A stretch of 64,000 nt of DNA, taken from Candidatus Poribacteria bacterium. Lineage in GTDB: Bacteria > Poribacteria > WGA-4E > JAJDTR01. The position numbers and the translations under genes were made by a program. The notes below the pieces were generated by a model, which was not told the DNA's origin, did not search any database, and saw only the letters and a list, made by a program, of their open reading frames with translations. This document shows positions 53,996 through 61,723 of the stretch, piece by piece; the first letter of the stretch is position 1, and each line of letters starts with the position of its first letter. The stretch is taken from positions 1 through 64,000 of the forward strand of contig JAJDTR010000062.1 of NCBI GenBank assembly GCA_022827055.1, written 5' to 3'.

Positions 53996-54517
53996 ATGGA
54001 TAGCAACCTAAGCGTGAATTTGGCAGAGCAACCGGAGGGCGGTTATACGCTAACCAGCAACGACCTGCCCGAACTCGTGACCGAAGGGGATTCGGTAGAG
54101 GAGGCGATGGAGAATCTGAAGGATGCGTACGCCGCGGCGCTTGAACTGTATGAGGATTTGGGGCGTCCCGCACACGCTGGCGGGGAGAAGCCCCCCGAGG
54201 GAGGCCCACGGTTTGCGGCATTTCCGCTCGAATCGCGGATTGATTCCGATGCAGATGTGCCCCCGGATAACGGTCAGCTTCGGTTTGAGGCAACGCTCTG
54301 CGAGTATGAATTGAGGCTGCCTGCACGAAAGCTGAGGGCGCTGGGGTGTGAGGAACAATTGAGGCGGGAGCGTGTATCGCACCGGATATGGCGAAACCCC
54401 CTTACCGGGGGTTCGGCGGTCGTGCCGGATTACGGGAGCCGTGATTTGAGGGTCGGGACGATTCGGGCGGTGCTGCGGAATCTGGGGGTTGGATGGGAGG
54501 AGTTTTTGAGGGGATGA
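53996..54517 (+). CDS. HicB-HicA single-chain fusion, copy 3
   Basis: 173 residues. Residues 1-60 are a HicB fold (VNLAEQPEGGYTLTSNDLPE, LVTEGDSVEEAMENLKDAYA, AALELYEDLG). Residues 61-103 are a linker that replaces the HicB C-terminus. Residues 104-173 are HicA-like: LPARKLRALGCEEQLRRERV, SHRIWRNPLTGGSAVVPDYG, VGTIRAVLRNLGVGWEEFLR. The catalytic histidine is kept (V-S-H-R), although the usual G before S-H is V. The domain order is the same as gene order hicB-hicA in copies 1, 2 and 4, so loss of the hicB stop is a simple origin. Activity unknown. Confidence 0.8.
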   Translation: MDSNLSVNLAEQPEGGYTLTSNDLPELVTEGDSVEEAMENLKDAYAAALELYEDLGRPAHAGGEKPPEGGPRFAAFPLESRIDSDADVPPDNGQLRFEATLCEYELRLPARKLRALGCEEQLRRERVSHRIWRNPLTGGSAVVPDYGSRDLRVGTIRAVLRNLGVGWEEFLRG

Positions 54518-54853
54518 TATGGTATAAAGGGGGCACTCGTTCAAAAAGGAGAAGGATTTTCATGGCGACAGAGAAGGAGAAGATTGACAAGGCGCCCGCT
54601 ATCGACTCAACGGCGGGCCGAACAGCGGGAGCATACGGCGAGTGGGATGAAACTTAAGCGTTGCTTGATGATCCTGTCTTTATGAAAAGCCATGCGAGGG
54701 CGGAGAAGGACAGGGCAGATGGAATTTCAAGGAAGTTTGCGGAAATCAGAAGAATTTAGTTGCTTATTAGATGAATCTCAGACACACCAGAGAATGTAGC
54801 GGAGTCGTTGTTTGGGATTATGACAACGGGAAACCTATCACGAAAAAATGGGC
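54518..54853. other. Spacer with a broken small gene
   Basis: Apart from the pseudogene at 54562-54759 nothing is seen. TGATATGGTATAAAG at 54516-54530 resembles an extended -10 box for it. Confidence 0.4.
54562..54759 (+). pseudogene. Small acidic protein, possibly antitoxin, with in-frame TAA
   Basis: AAGGAGAAGG precedes the ATG. The frame reads MATEKEKIDKAPAIDSTAGR, TAGAYGEWDET, TAA (54655), then ALLDDPVFMKSHARAEKDRA, DGISRKFAEIRRI, TAG. Both halves look like one 65-residue helical protein; the L-L-D-D-P-x-F-M end resembles antitoxins of the Phd type, but I cannot assign it firmly. Confidence 0.5.
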
Positions 54854-54884
54854 AATAAAAAAGCCGAGAACAGTTGCTCTCGGC
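54854..54884 (-). terminator. Terminator of the DUF2335 operon
   Basis: On the minus strand, GCCGAGAGCAACTGTTCTCGGC is followed by TTTTTTATTG. Perfect 7-base stem, 28 bases after the DUF2335 stop. Confidence 0.8.
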
Positions 54885-54911
54885 AGTAAATATCAGATGG
54901 TGTCAGCTAAC

Positions 54912-55379
54912 TTACTCCTGATGATTTTTTTGTTTCCTTTTACTTCCATAGATGAATGCACTAACAAGACCAATAATTGACGTGGTGCCAATAAACCCGC
55001 CATAGATCTCAGCACCATTTAGAGCGGCATATAAGGCAGAACCTATAGCAACAACACCAATGATTAAACCGGATATTTGGCCCATTCGTACTTCACTATG
55101 AGAATTAGATAGTCTCTGTTTTTCCAAGGATAGTGATTGTTGTTCCATTGATTGCCTATGCGCGGTCTGGCTTTCTGCTCTTTTCAATATCCGGTCTGCC
55201 GATCCCTCCAAGACTTTTTCGTAAGCTTCCAAAAGACCGGGTGGGGGAATAGGTCCGGCAAATTTGATTTCCTGCGATATTACTTCTTTTGAATCGTCAT
55301 CGTTCTCGGAAAGTGTTGTCGAATCTTGCGAATCTTCCGACTGAGACTTGGGTGCTATAGGTTTAGATTCGTCAGTCAT
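54912..55379 (-). CDS. DUF2335 family predicted membrane protein
   Basis: 155 residues. An acidic low-complexity N-terminus (SEDSQDSTTLSENDDDSKEV) is followed by the DUF2335 core FAGPIPPPGLLEAYEKVLEG, ADRILKRAESQTAHRQSMEQ and two membrane segments (GQISGLIIGVVAIGSALYAA, GGFIGTTSIIGLVSAFIYG), then a basic end. The helical part before the membrane is predicted to coil. Known from phages and mobile islands; role unknown. It is 5 bases downstream of 55385, same operon. Confidence 0.82.
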   Translation of the reverse strand: MTDESKPIAPKSQSEDSQDSTTLSENDDDSKEVISQEIKFAGPIPPPGLLEAYEKVLEGSADRILKRAESQTAHRQSMEQQSLSLEKQRLSNSHSEVRMGQISGLIIGVVAIGSALYAALNGAEIYGGFIGTTSIIGLVSAFIYGSKRKQKNHQE

Positions 55380-55384
55380 CGAAA

Positions 55385-55663
55385 CTAACCTCTTTCACGA
55401 AACGCCTTATGATATTTCTTGAATAACTCTTCAGCTTCTGGCATGTCAGCCCCGACAATAACTTGTGACATGTCATTCCCAATAGCTAACCAGTCAGATT
55501 TGAGGGCATCATAATCAGACCAATCATTGTCTGCGCTAACAAAGTCGCCACGTTGACTTAAACTTTGAGTGCCAAACAGATCGACCACGCTACCAATTCC
55601 AATTATTATATTTCGTAATGAATTGGTAAGCTTCATGTCATTGTATGCTACAGGTAATGTCAT
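55385..55663 (-). CDS. Hypothetical protein, first gene of the DUF2335 operon
   Basis: 92 residues, soluble, acidic C-terminal half (DWSDYDALKSDWLAIGNDMS, EAEELFKKYHKAFRERG). Small proteins of this kind commonly precede DUF2335 genes, so the two may form a functional pair. A possible ribosome site AAGGATAAGG lies upstream. No family recognised. Confidence 0.65.
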   Translation of the reverse strand: MTLPVAYNDMKLTNSLRNIIIGIGSVVDLFGTQSLSQRGDFVSADNDWSDYDALKSDWLAIGNDMSQVIVGADMPEAEELFKKYHKAFRERG

Positions 55664-55864
55664 CGCCTTATCCTTTCATATGCAAGGGGTAAAAATCTAT
55701 TCACGTTTAAATTAAACGTTATAGTCAATAACGCAGGTATACTTCCCCTTAAACAAAAGAACATCACATAAAGTTGCTTTTTTCACTAAAAACAATTATA
55801 TCTTTACCGCAAAACGGTGTCAACTAAATATCCGCTGAATTGAATATATTGTAATTGCGCTAAT

Positions 55865-56446
55865 TTGTTGAGTGCCAACTTCATTTTCTTCGACACGGCG
55901 CTATTGAATATAATCCCCTTTTCGAGACCGGAAAAATCGGGACGCATTGCCGTATTTCGTCACGCACTCGAATTTGCCCAAGCTCATTTTGCTAACAATG
56001 ATGATTTGGTTAGTAACACTTCTTTGCAAGTATCCGAAGCAGCACCAAAGTCGCGAGTTGGGTTGCAGGCTGTGGGTTATTTTGTTTGGGCGTTCCGTAG
56101 GCTCTTTGAGCGCGGCGAAGAGCGGAATGTGGGTTATCTATGGCGCTCTTTTCGGTTGGTACAGGACATTGACGATAGACGGGAAACAGGGCAGGGCATG
56201 AATTACACAAAAAAGCCGCTTAACGCGGCGGCTTTGAAGTGGCGAAAAGAGAATAGAGAGCCAGGGATATCGCATTGCGCGAACCGCGGCCCGGCAATCA
56301 CACGGCGTGCAGCCGAATTTTGTCCCTGGCAACGGTCATATTATGGACGCGAAGGGTGCGAATGTCAAGTAATCTCTACACGCGGCAATGTTTCACTGGG
56401 GCGATTCTTCGGAATCGCCGGATTGAAGGAAAGAAGAAATGACTGA
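55865..56446 (+). pseudogene. DUF3800-like C-terminal fragment
   Basis: Residues about 27-128 of this open frame resemble the end of DUF3800 proteins: ALEFAQAHFANNDDLVSNTS, SRVGLQAVGYFVWAFRRLFE, RGEERNVGYLWRSFRLVQDI, MNYTKKPLNAAALKW. The N-terminal catalytic half and a proper start are missing. Beyond about 56245 the frame no longer looks coding, but it stays open and ends by overlapping the HEPN start (ATG 56439). DUF3800 genes are common in defence and mobile islands. Confidence 0.55.
56212..56234. terminator. Hairpin AAGCCGC/GCGGCTT
   Basis: The stem AAGCCGC...GCGGCTT with loop TTAACGCG has six T on the minus-strand side and only three on the plus side. It could end transcription from the right on the minus strand, but no minus-strand gene is seen there; perhaps a relic of the DUF3800 locus. 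Confidence 0.45.
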
Positions 56447-57860
56447 GGAAAGAAAGCAGGAACTGAGGCAGTTGTTAGGCGAAGCGGTGGCAACAGAGAA
56501 CTTGAAAATACTATATAAGCATGGGAGGGGAAAAATCTATGAGTATTGGTTACCTATCCCTGCAAGCGAATATCAGAGGTACTTACAGCAACGCTGGGCA
56601 GCCTATTCAGCAGAGCCGTCATGGTTTTTCTTTTCTGTCAAGCCTCATATTGTAAATGAGGTTACAGAATCGAGACTTCTGGGTTTCATTCGAGAGGAGT
56701 TGGCTCCATTTATTGAAAAAGACAGCGTTTACTTTGACAGTCACGCTATAGAAGGTAATACTGCCAGTGGACTTCGTTTGCAGCCTATTCGAGGCGGAGT
56801 TCTTATGTTAGATGTCTGTCTCGATCACCTTTTGAAAATTGCAATTGTTAGCGGAATAGAAAACGCAGTGTCGATTTTTGCTAGGTTCAGTTGCACCGAA
56901 GGTGCACACGGTTATTTTCAATCTATTGCATTACTTGAAGGAATCTCGCTAGAAGCTGAAATACAGGTTTTTAAGGGAGTACGGCTTTTCACTCTGCCCG
57001 ATGCTGACTCGGAACGTCCGCCATCACAGCTCGCGACACTGTTTTTCGATATGCGAGAGGGACGTTCGTTACGTGGAAAAACTGTGCTCGCCATTGACCG
57101 TCCTGTCTATTCCATATTTAGCAAGCGTTCCCAAGAGGCATTTCTAGATGGAGTTCCGATAGACAATCTCCCATTTCAATTTAAGTTGGATGGCGAAAAA
57201 TTTACTGATAGCAAGGCAGTTAATTCCTTCGGGAATCTTTTTTGCCAAGCACTCTCTATTGCTTGTGATTCCGCAGTTCAAATCTCCGGTACCGGGTGGC
57301 TCTTGGAGGAGGGTAAATTTTTCCATCCTGGTAACGGCGGGGTTCGACCGAGTCGTTACCGTGGTCTATTTGGAAAAACTAAAAAGGTGGGGCCGGATGA
57401 AATAGATGAAGCTAAGCGTCTGTACCACATCTTGGACAAGAATCCAGTTATTAGAAAAGACCTACGGATACCGATCGATAGATGGATAAAGTCAAAGGCG
57501 TCTGGAAGCGAGGTTGATAAAATCATTGACTTGGGGATAGCACTTGAAGCTCTTTATGTGACACGAAAAGATAGCATTGTCAAGCAACTCTGTCATCGTG
57601 CCTCCTTGTATCTGGGAGAAAATTCAGTGAATCGGATGACATTAGAGCAAGAACTCGAAGCAATCTATGACTACCGTTCAGATGTTGTCCATAACAGAGG
57701 GCCAGGAAAGGAAGTTGAAATCGAAACGAAGGTTTATTCAGTTTCCGACTTGGTCAAGACAGCTCAGAACTTATGTAGGAAATCAATCCTGAAGATTATA
57801 CAAGACGGCGGATTTCCCGATTGGAGCAGGTTGAGACAATGGGCGCAACATTCCTCGTAA
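56439..57860 (+). CDS. Apea-like HEPN domain protein
   Basis: 473 residues, no signal or membrane segment. Residues 1-330 are of unknown fold. Residues about 368-440 match the Apea-like HEPN domain (DKIIDLGIALEALYVTRKDS, LCHRASLYLGENS, IYDYRSDVVHNRGPG). R413-S-D-V-V-H418 is an R-x4-H motif, the catalytic signature of HEPN ribonucleases. HEPN proteins of this layout act in abortive phage defence or RNA cleavage; the target here is unknown. It follows the DUF3800 fragment with overlap, and the DUF2335 operon lies close by, so this may be a small defence island. AT-rich. Confidence 0.78.
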   Translation: MTEERKQELRQLLGEAVATENLKILYKHGRGKIYEYWLPIPASEYQRYLQQRWAAYSAEPSWFFFSVKPHIVNEVTESRLLGFIREELAPFIEKDSVYFDSHAIEGNTASGLRLQPIRGGVLMLDVCLDHLLKIAIVSGIENAVSIFARFSCTEGAHGYFQSIALLEGISLEAEIQVFKGVRLFTLPDADSERPPSQLATLFFDMREGRSLRGKTVLAIDRPVYSIFSKRSQEAFLDGVPIDNLPFQFKLDGEKFTDSKAVNSFGNLFCQALSIACDSAVQISGTGWLLEEGKFFHPGNGGVRPSRYRGLFGKTKKVGPDEIDEAKRLYHILDKNPVIRKDLRIPIDRWIKSKASGSEVDKIIDLGIALEALYVTRKDSIVKQLCHRASLYLGENSVNRMTLEQELEAIYDYRSDVVHNRGPGKEVEIETKVYSVSDLVKTAQNLCRKSILKIIQDGGFPDWSRLRQWAQHSS

Positions 57861-58497
57861 GCGGTTAAACCCTAAATAGGGCAACCCGCCAGATGGTTTG
57901 ACGTTGGCGGTTGGGATATTGGTGCGACGCGGGAGATGCTTGCTAGGTGGTAGCAAAAGGTGTTAAACCAGAGTCAAAGGCTGGAGGGCAGGAGATTTGC
58001 TATCGATCAACTGAGCGTATGGCTAAGGCGATAACAAATCCTCATCATTGTCCAGTCGCTTGATGGTCGCGACCCGGAGAGCATCTCTATGGGAGCTCTA
58101 TCGTGTTTGTCATTCGCTCTCTTGATCACTCGCTATTCACTTGCTTGACGGCTCCTACAGAGAGAAAAGAGGGCGATCATGCTCTGTATTTCACATAGCG
58201 CTCCTCCGGAGCGCGTGAATTGACGAATTTCCATTCTATTGACATGCCGCTCCTCTGGAGCGGCGAGTTGCAATAGATTGATGGCGCCGGCGGGGACAGC
58301 GGAGCAAGATGCTCCGCCTACGGTTTGCGTGGAAGCGGGATTTGGAGCATAGCGTTTCTATTAGCATGGCGAACCAAGGGTGCAGGGAGTCGCGATTCGG
58401 AAATCGCTCCTACAGAGCGGAAGGCGTAACTCCTGAATGTATGAGTTCAGTTTCAATGATTATAACAAACAACAAATAAGGAGAGTTAATACTAAAG
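57861..58497. repeat. Repeat-rich spacer
   Basis: CTATCG/CTTGATC units at 57995-58060 and 58088-58150; palindromes GCGCTCCTCCGGAGCGC (58198-58214) and CCGCTCCTCTGGAGCGG (58247-58263), the latter after ATTGACATG; hairpins CGGAGCAAGATGCTCCG plus CCTACGG (58299-58322) and GTCGCGATTCGGAAATCGC plus TCCTACAG (58389-58415). No gene seen. Confidence 0.65.
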
Positions 58498-58611
58498 ATG
58501 ATAAGTATTAAGAAATCCGTGTTTGTAACTGCAATGGCTGCATTGATTATTGGAATTTCCGGCTGCGATCAGTTGAAGGGAACGACAACATCAGAGCGCC
58601 GTTACACGTAG
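58498..58611 (+). CDS. Short lipoprotein, probably a remnant of a binding-protein gene
   Basis: 37 residues: MISIKKSVFVTAMAALIIGI, SGCDQL, then KGTTTSERRYT and a stop. AAGGAG lies upstream. The lipobox I-S-G-C-D is the same as in the binding protein 1.1 kb downstream (ISGCDRL), so it may be the leftover signal peptide of a fourth copy. A genuine small lipoprotein is the alternative. Confidence 0.55.
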   Translation: MISIKKSVFVTAMAALIIGISGCDQLKGTTTSERRYT

Positions 58612-58619
58612 CCCATTTC

Positions 58620-58928
58620 TTATTTCCCCTTATATTGATTATTCAGACTATTGTAGGCATTTGCGATATTTTTTCTACTACCATAAGCAACCATTTTATC
58701 TGAAGTTTGGGAGGAATGTTCAACCTTAAATTCAACCATCAAATGTGCAGAGTCTCTATTTGATATGTAATTAACCCAGAAACCTTTGACTTCGCTAACA
58801 TTTAAGCTTACCATAATTCCTACGTGATCGTTATCATAGGAGATTATCCTGTCTTTTTTGCAAATCCACTCACGTAACTTTGAAATCCACTTGGGCGAGG
58901 ATTTCACTATTGTTTCCTCTAATCCCAT
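58620..58928 (-). CDS. Hypothetical soluble protein
   Basis: 102 residues from MGLEETIVKSSPKWISKLRE; GGAAGGA lies upstream of this ATG. Mixed composition, no membrane segment, tryptophan and tyrosine rich (WICKKDRIISYDNDHVGIMV, VKGFWVNYISNRDSAHLMVE). AT-rich, likely transferred. No family recognised. Confidence 0.55.
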   Translation of the reverse strand: MGLEETIVKSSPKWISKLREWICKKDRIISYDNDHVGIMVSLNVSEVKGFWVNYISNRDSAHLMVEFKVEHSSQTSDKMVAYGSRKNIANAYNSLNNQYKGK

Positions 58929-59604
58929 TTTTTTATTCCTTCCGTTGTACATTCTACACTACACGAGATGTCTTATGCGCTTCACCATAGTGACATCCGT
59001 AAATTCGCTATAAGTTTCAGTGAGTCAGTTTGCGTCGGGCAAACCAGAAAAGTAGTGGGGCTTCGCCGACGTCTCACATATCATTTATACACTACGAAAT
59101 GTACGTTTGTCAAAAGCATTCATCTGAAAATGCACCTCCACATTTTTAGGCAATTACTAATCGCCGAATATAGGTAGAATACACCTAAGGACCCTTGTAT
59201 TAACCTATATTTCCAAGGGATTAGTAGCTAATTGCTTTAGAAAAATAGCAACGGCCAATCGCTTTTTTGTTGAGGTGGTCATGGCTGCTGGCGGGAACAC
59301 ACTGGATTGTGCCGATGTCCATGCCCCAAAGGCAACGACGTTTGACGAGATTCATTGCCGAAACATCTTTGTCTACAATAATTCGAGTTTGAAACGCGTT
59401 TGGCTGGAGGTTCAGCTCACTCAGCGCGGGCACGTTAGGCTAAACCCATCTGTCGTTGATGTACGATAATCCGAACACAAGTCTGAAAAGAAACGAAGTT
59501 CCATTCGAATCCTACAAAGACGGCATAAACGTTACGAAATCCATACCCGATTAAGGGGAGGGAGCGCGACAAAACTCCCAGTAAAAGAAGGCTCAAGACT
59601 AAAA
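58929..59604. other. Spacer with one large hairpin
   Basis: AATATAGGTAGAATACA and TGTATTAACCTATATT form an imperfect 17-base stem around a 12-base loop at 59167-59212. Otherwise no gene or known repeat is seen. Confidence 0.45.
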
Positions 59605-60795
59605 ATGCTACGCATCAATAAATTGGTGTTGGCATTTGCGATGACTGTCTTGGTTATTGAGATCTCCGGCTGCGATCGGCTGCTGGATATTATTTCCGAC
59701 GGCGATATGCCCCGAATGGACGGCGAGATTCCTCAATTCGAAGGTCTGCATGGCGAGATATCTATCGGCGTTGTATACCCCAGCCCGGTAGGGAATTTCG
59801 AGCCGGTCCGTACACGACTTGAACACGGTTTGGAGTTGGCGCTTGAAGAAATCAATAATGCCCAGCTGGGCGATGCGAGAATCCGGCTTATCGCGGAGGA
59901 GGATGGCAACGACGTCGATGGAGCGGTTGAAGCCTTCAACAAACTGATTCATGAAGACGGTGTGCCCGCCATCATTGGCCCCCTGACCTCAAGCCAGTCC
60001 GAAGCGGTGTTTCCGATTGCCCAAGAGAATCGGGTGGTAGCCTTCAGTTCCACCTCGTTCTCCACCGGTCTCAGCGCCATTGGCGGTGTCATCTTCCGTG
60101 TCAGCTTGACCTCGGATGCGCTAATTCCTCATCTCGTCGAAGTGACGCATGCGAGATTCGGTTACCAGCGCGCGGCGATCATAACTGACGAAACCGACCT
60201 AGTCTCACAGACAGGCGACCGGGCGTTTCGTGACGCGCTAAGCGAGAACGGCGTGACGATAGTGAGCCGGGAAGGCAGGCGACCCGGCGAATCCGACCTT
60301 GAGGCGCATTTAACTCGAATCCAGGAATCGGATCCCCAAGTCGTCTTTATCGCAACGGTACCGAACGACATGCCCGAAATCATGGTTAAGGGGCGCGAAC
60401 TTGAACTCCCCTCCTCTGTCCCCTATATTGTCGCCCAAGTGAGCAAAGACGAAGTTCAAGACGCCGGCGGTGCTGCCGAGGGGCTGTTCTCCACCTCAAA
60501 CTGGATGAGCACGACCTCTACGCCCAGGAATCAAGCCTTCATCACGAATTATCGTGCGAAGTACGGGCGCGAGCCGAATGTGTGGGCGGCGCAATCCTAT
60601 GCGACGCTTTATATCCTGGCTGAGGCGATCGCGAATGCCCAATCAACGGATTCAGAATCTATTCGGGATGTGCTGGCGAATATCAAGGATTTGGATACTG
60701 TACTGGGATTGTTCTCTTTTGACGCGGTTGGGGATGCGCACTACGACCCGACGATAATAACCGTGGAGAACGGGGAGCTTACGAGGTTGGAGTAG
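59605..60795 (+). CDS. Branched-chain-amino-acid-type ABC substrate-binding lipoprotein, copy 3
   Basis: 396 residues. Lipobox I-S-G-C (Cys 23), then an acidic linker (DGDMPRMDGEIPQFEGLHGE). The type I fold matches copies 1 and 2 (EEINNAQLGDARIRLIAEED, KLIHEDGVPAIIGPLTSSQS, LDTVLGLFSFDAVGDAHYDP) but is clearly more distant. Plus-strand orientation and no duplicated flank. No transporter genes nearby. A terminator follows at 60988. Confidence 0.9.
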   Translation: MLRINKLVLAFAMTVLVIEISGCDRLLDIISDGDMPRMDGEIPQFEGLHGEISIGVVYPSPVGNFEPVRTRLEHGLELALEEINNAQLGDARIRLIAEEDGNDVDGAVEAFNKLIHEDGVPAIIGPLTSSQSEAVFPIAQENRVVAFSSTSFSTGLSAIGGVIFRVSLTSDALIPHLVEVTHARFGYQRAAIITDETDLVSQTGDRAFRDALSENGVTIVSREGRRPGESDLEAHLTRIQESDPQVVFIATVPNDMPEIMVKGRELELPSSVPYIVAQVSKDEVQDAGGAAEGLFSTSNWMSTTSTPRNQAFITNYRAKYGREPNVWAAQSYATLYILAEAIANAQSTDSESIRDVLANIKDLDTVLGLFSFDAVGDAHYDPTIITVENGELTRLE

Positions 60796-60987
60796 GTCTG
60801 CCGTTACACAATTGGTCAATTGCCCAATGTCAGAATATTCAACGGTGAAGCCGATTTGAGTCTGATGGCTCTTTGCGATCGTGTGATCGAGATGATTCAG
60901 GTAATCAATATCGCTATGTCATTTCGGATTCACGCGCGCGATGTGAGGTCGTAAATAGCATCAGATGGATTGAAGATGTGTTAGGGA

Positions 60988-61022
60988 AGCCGGGTTTCTT
61001 CTTGGGAACTCGGCTTTTTTTT
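60988..61022 (+). terminator. Terminator, unit 1 of the 61-63 kb repeat
   Basis: AGCCGGGTTTC and GAACTCGGCT form a stem with a 7-base loop, followed by eight T. It lies about 190 bases after the binding-protein stop, and recurs in each unit of the tandem repeat at 62 kb. Confidence 0.75.
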
Positions 61023-61053
61023 GCGATTAACGTCATGGGGTGGCACAGTTTGA

Positions 61054-61155
61054 TGTTGGGTTTCACTCAGTTTTCGAGGATGCAAGGCAATTCGAGAGTG
61101 CTATATATCTTTTACATGTACAGTTTTTTCAAGAGGACCGTTCAACCCAACCTAC
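61054..61155. repeat. TGTTGGGTTT...AACCCAACCTAC unit
   Basis: Single 102-base copy bounded by TGTTGGGTTTCAC and CCGTTCAACCCAACCTAC; GTTGGGTT and AACCCAAC can pair. It sits 31 bases after the terminator, in the same order as in the later tandem units. The spacer 60796-61381 holds nothing else. Confidence 0.65.
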
Positions 61156-61381
61156 ATACTGCCGATTGAATCGTTTGCGGTATTTCCTCTTTCATCTCCA
61201 CACCTCCTACAGCTCTGTGGCGCGCCGCGGTGTAATACTTCATACGAGGTGCACCTGCGGAGGTATGGTTGCGGGCACTGTAGAGAGAATCGAATGGGGT
61301 ATAGGAACTCCTTTTCAGACTAGGATATCAGACCCATTTTCCATTTTCGTTCGCCCTCCTCATTTTTTTTGCAAAATTTTT

Positions 61382-61410
61382 TTGACAGCGTAACGCATGT
61401 ATAGTATAAT
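61382..61410 (+). promoter_or_regulatory. Consensus promoter with TAACGCATGTATAG spacer
   Basis: TTGACA, 17 bases, TATAAT: a perfect housekeeping promoter. The -10 side ATGTATAGTA is mirrored by TACTATACAT at 61419-61428, giving a palindrome over the start site that could be an operator. Confidence 0.7.
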
Positions 61411-61479
61411 ACCCCGAATTTACTATACATATGTTAATCGCCCGGCTCGAATTGCCCTAACGATAGGAGGTGCGGCTTT

Positions 61480-61569
61480 ATGCGTTGGCTTTCCCTTGTT
61501 TTCGTGATTCTGCTCGGAATCGCCGCCGGGAGTTGGTTTTCCCATTGGCTCGCGCTGGCGTACATGTAA
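61480..61569 (+). CDS. 29-residue membrane peptide
   Basis: ATG with AGGAGG 7 bases upstream: MRWLSLVFVILLGIAAGSWF, SHWLALAYM, stop. One membrane segment, W at both ends. The perfect promoter at 61382 points to it with a 65-base leader. Size and layout resemble type I toxin peptides or small membrane regulators; function is not assigned. Confidence 0.65.
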   Translation: MRWLSLVFVILLGIAAGSWFSHWLALAYM

Positions 61570-61723
61570 ACCGAGGGGATAACCGTATGAAGAATGCGAT
61601 GTGTGTTAGGAACAAAACCCGCGTCGGCGGGGTGCGCTATTGATAGAGCCTATCCGCGGCGCTCGGAGCATTTGTTCGATTCATGCTCGGCAAATCAACC
61701 ATGATGAGAAAGGAGAAACCAAG

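Noticed and set aside
36082-54759. Stop-codon reassignment, suggested by clean frames continuing past TAG, TAA and TGA
   Set aside because: All three stops are affected, each only in small decaying genes, while large genes use them as normal ends. Independent nonsense mutations are simpler.
56260-56330. A tRNA gene on the minus strand, suggested by the 8-base end stem and a GGTTCG motif
   Set aside because: The T-arm and D-arm cannot be paired properly and no anticodon arm of normal size can be drawn.
1900-58150. CRISPR array, suggested by many short repeats
   Set aside because: Repeats are dispersed in both orientations with irregular distances, no regular unique spacers and no cas genes.
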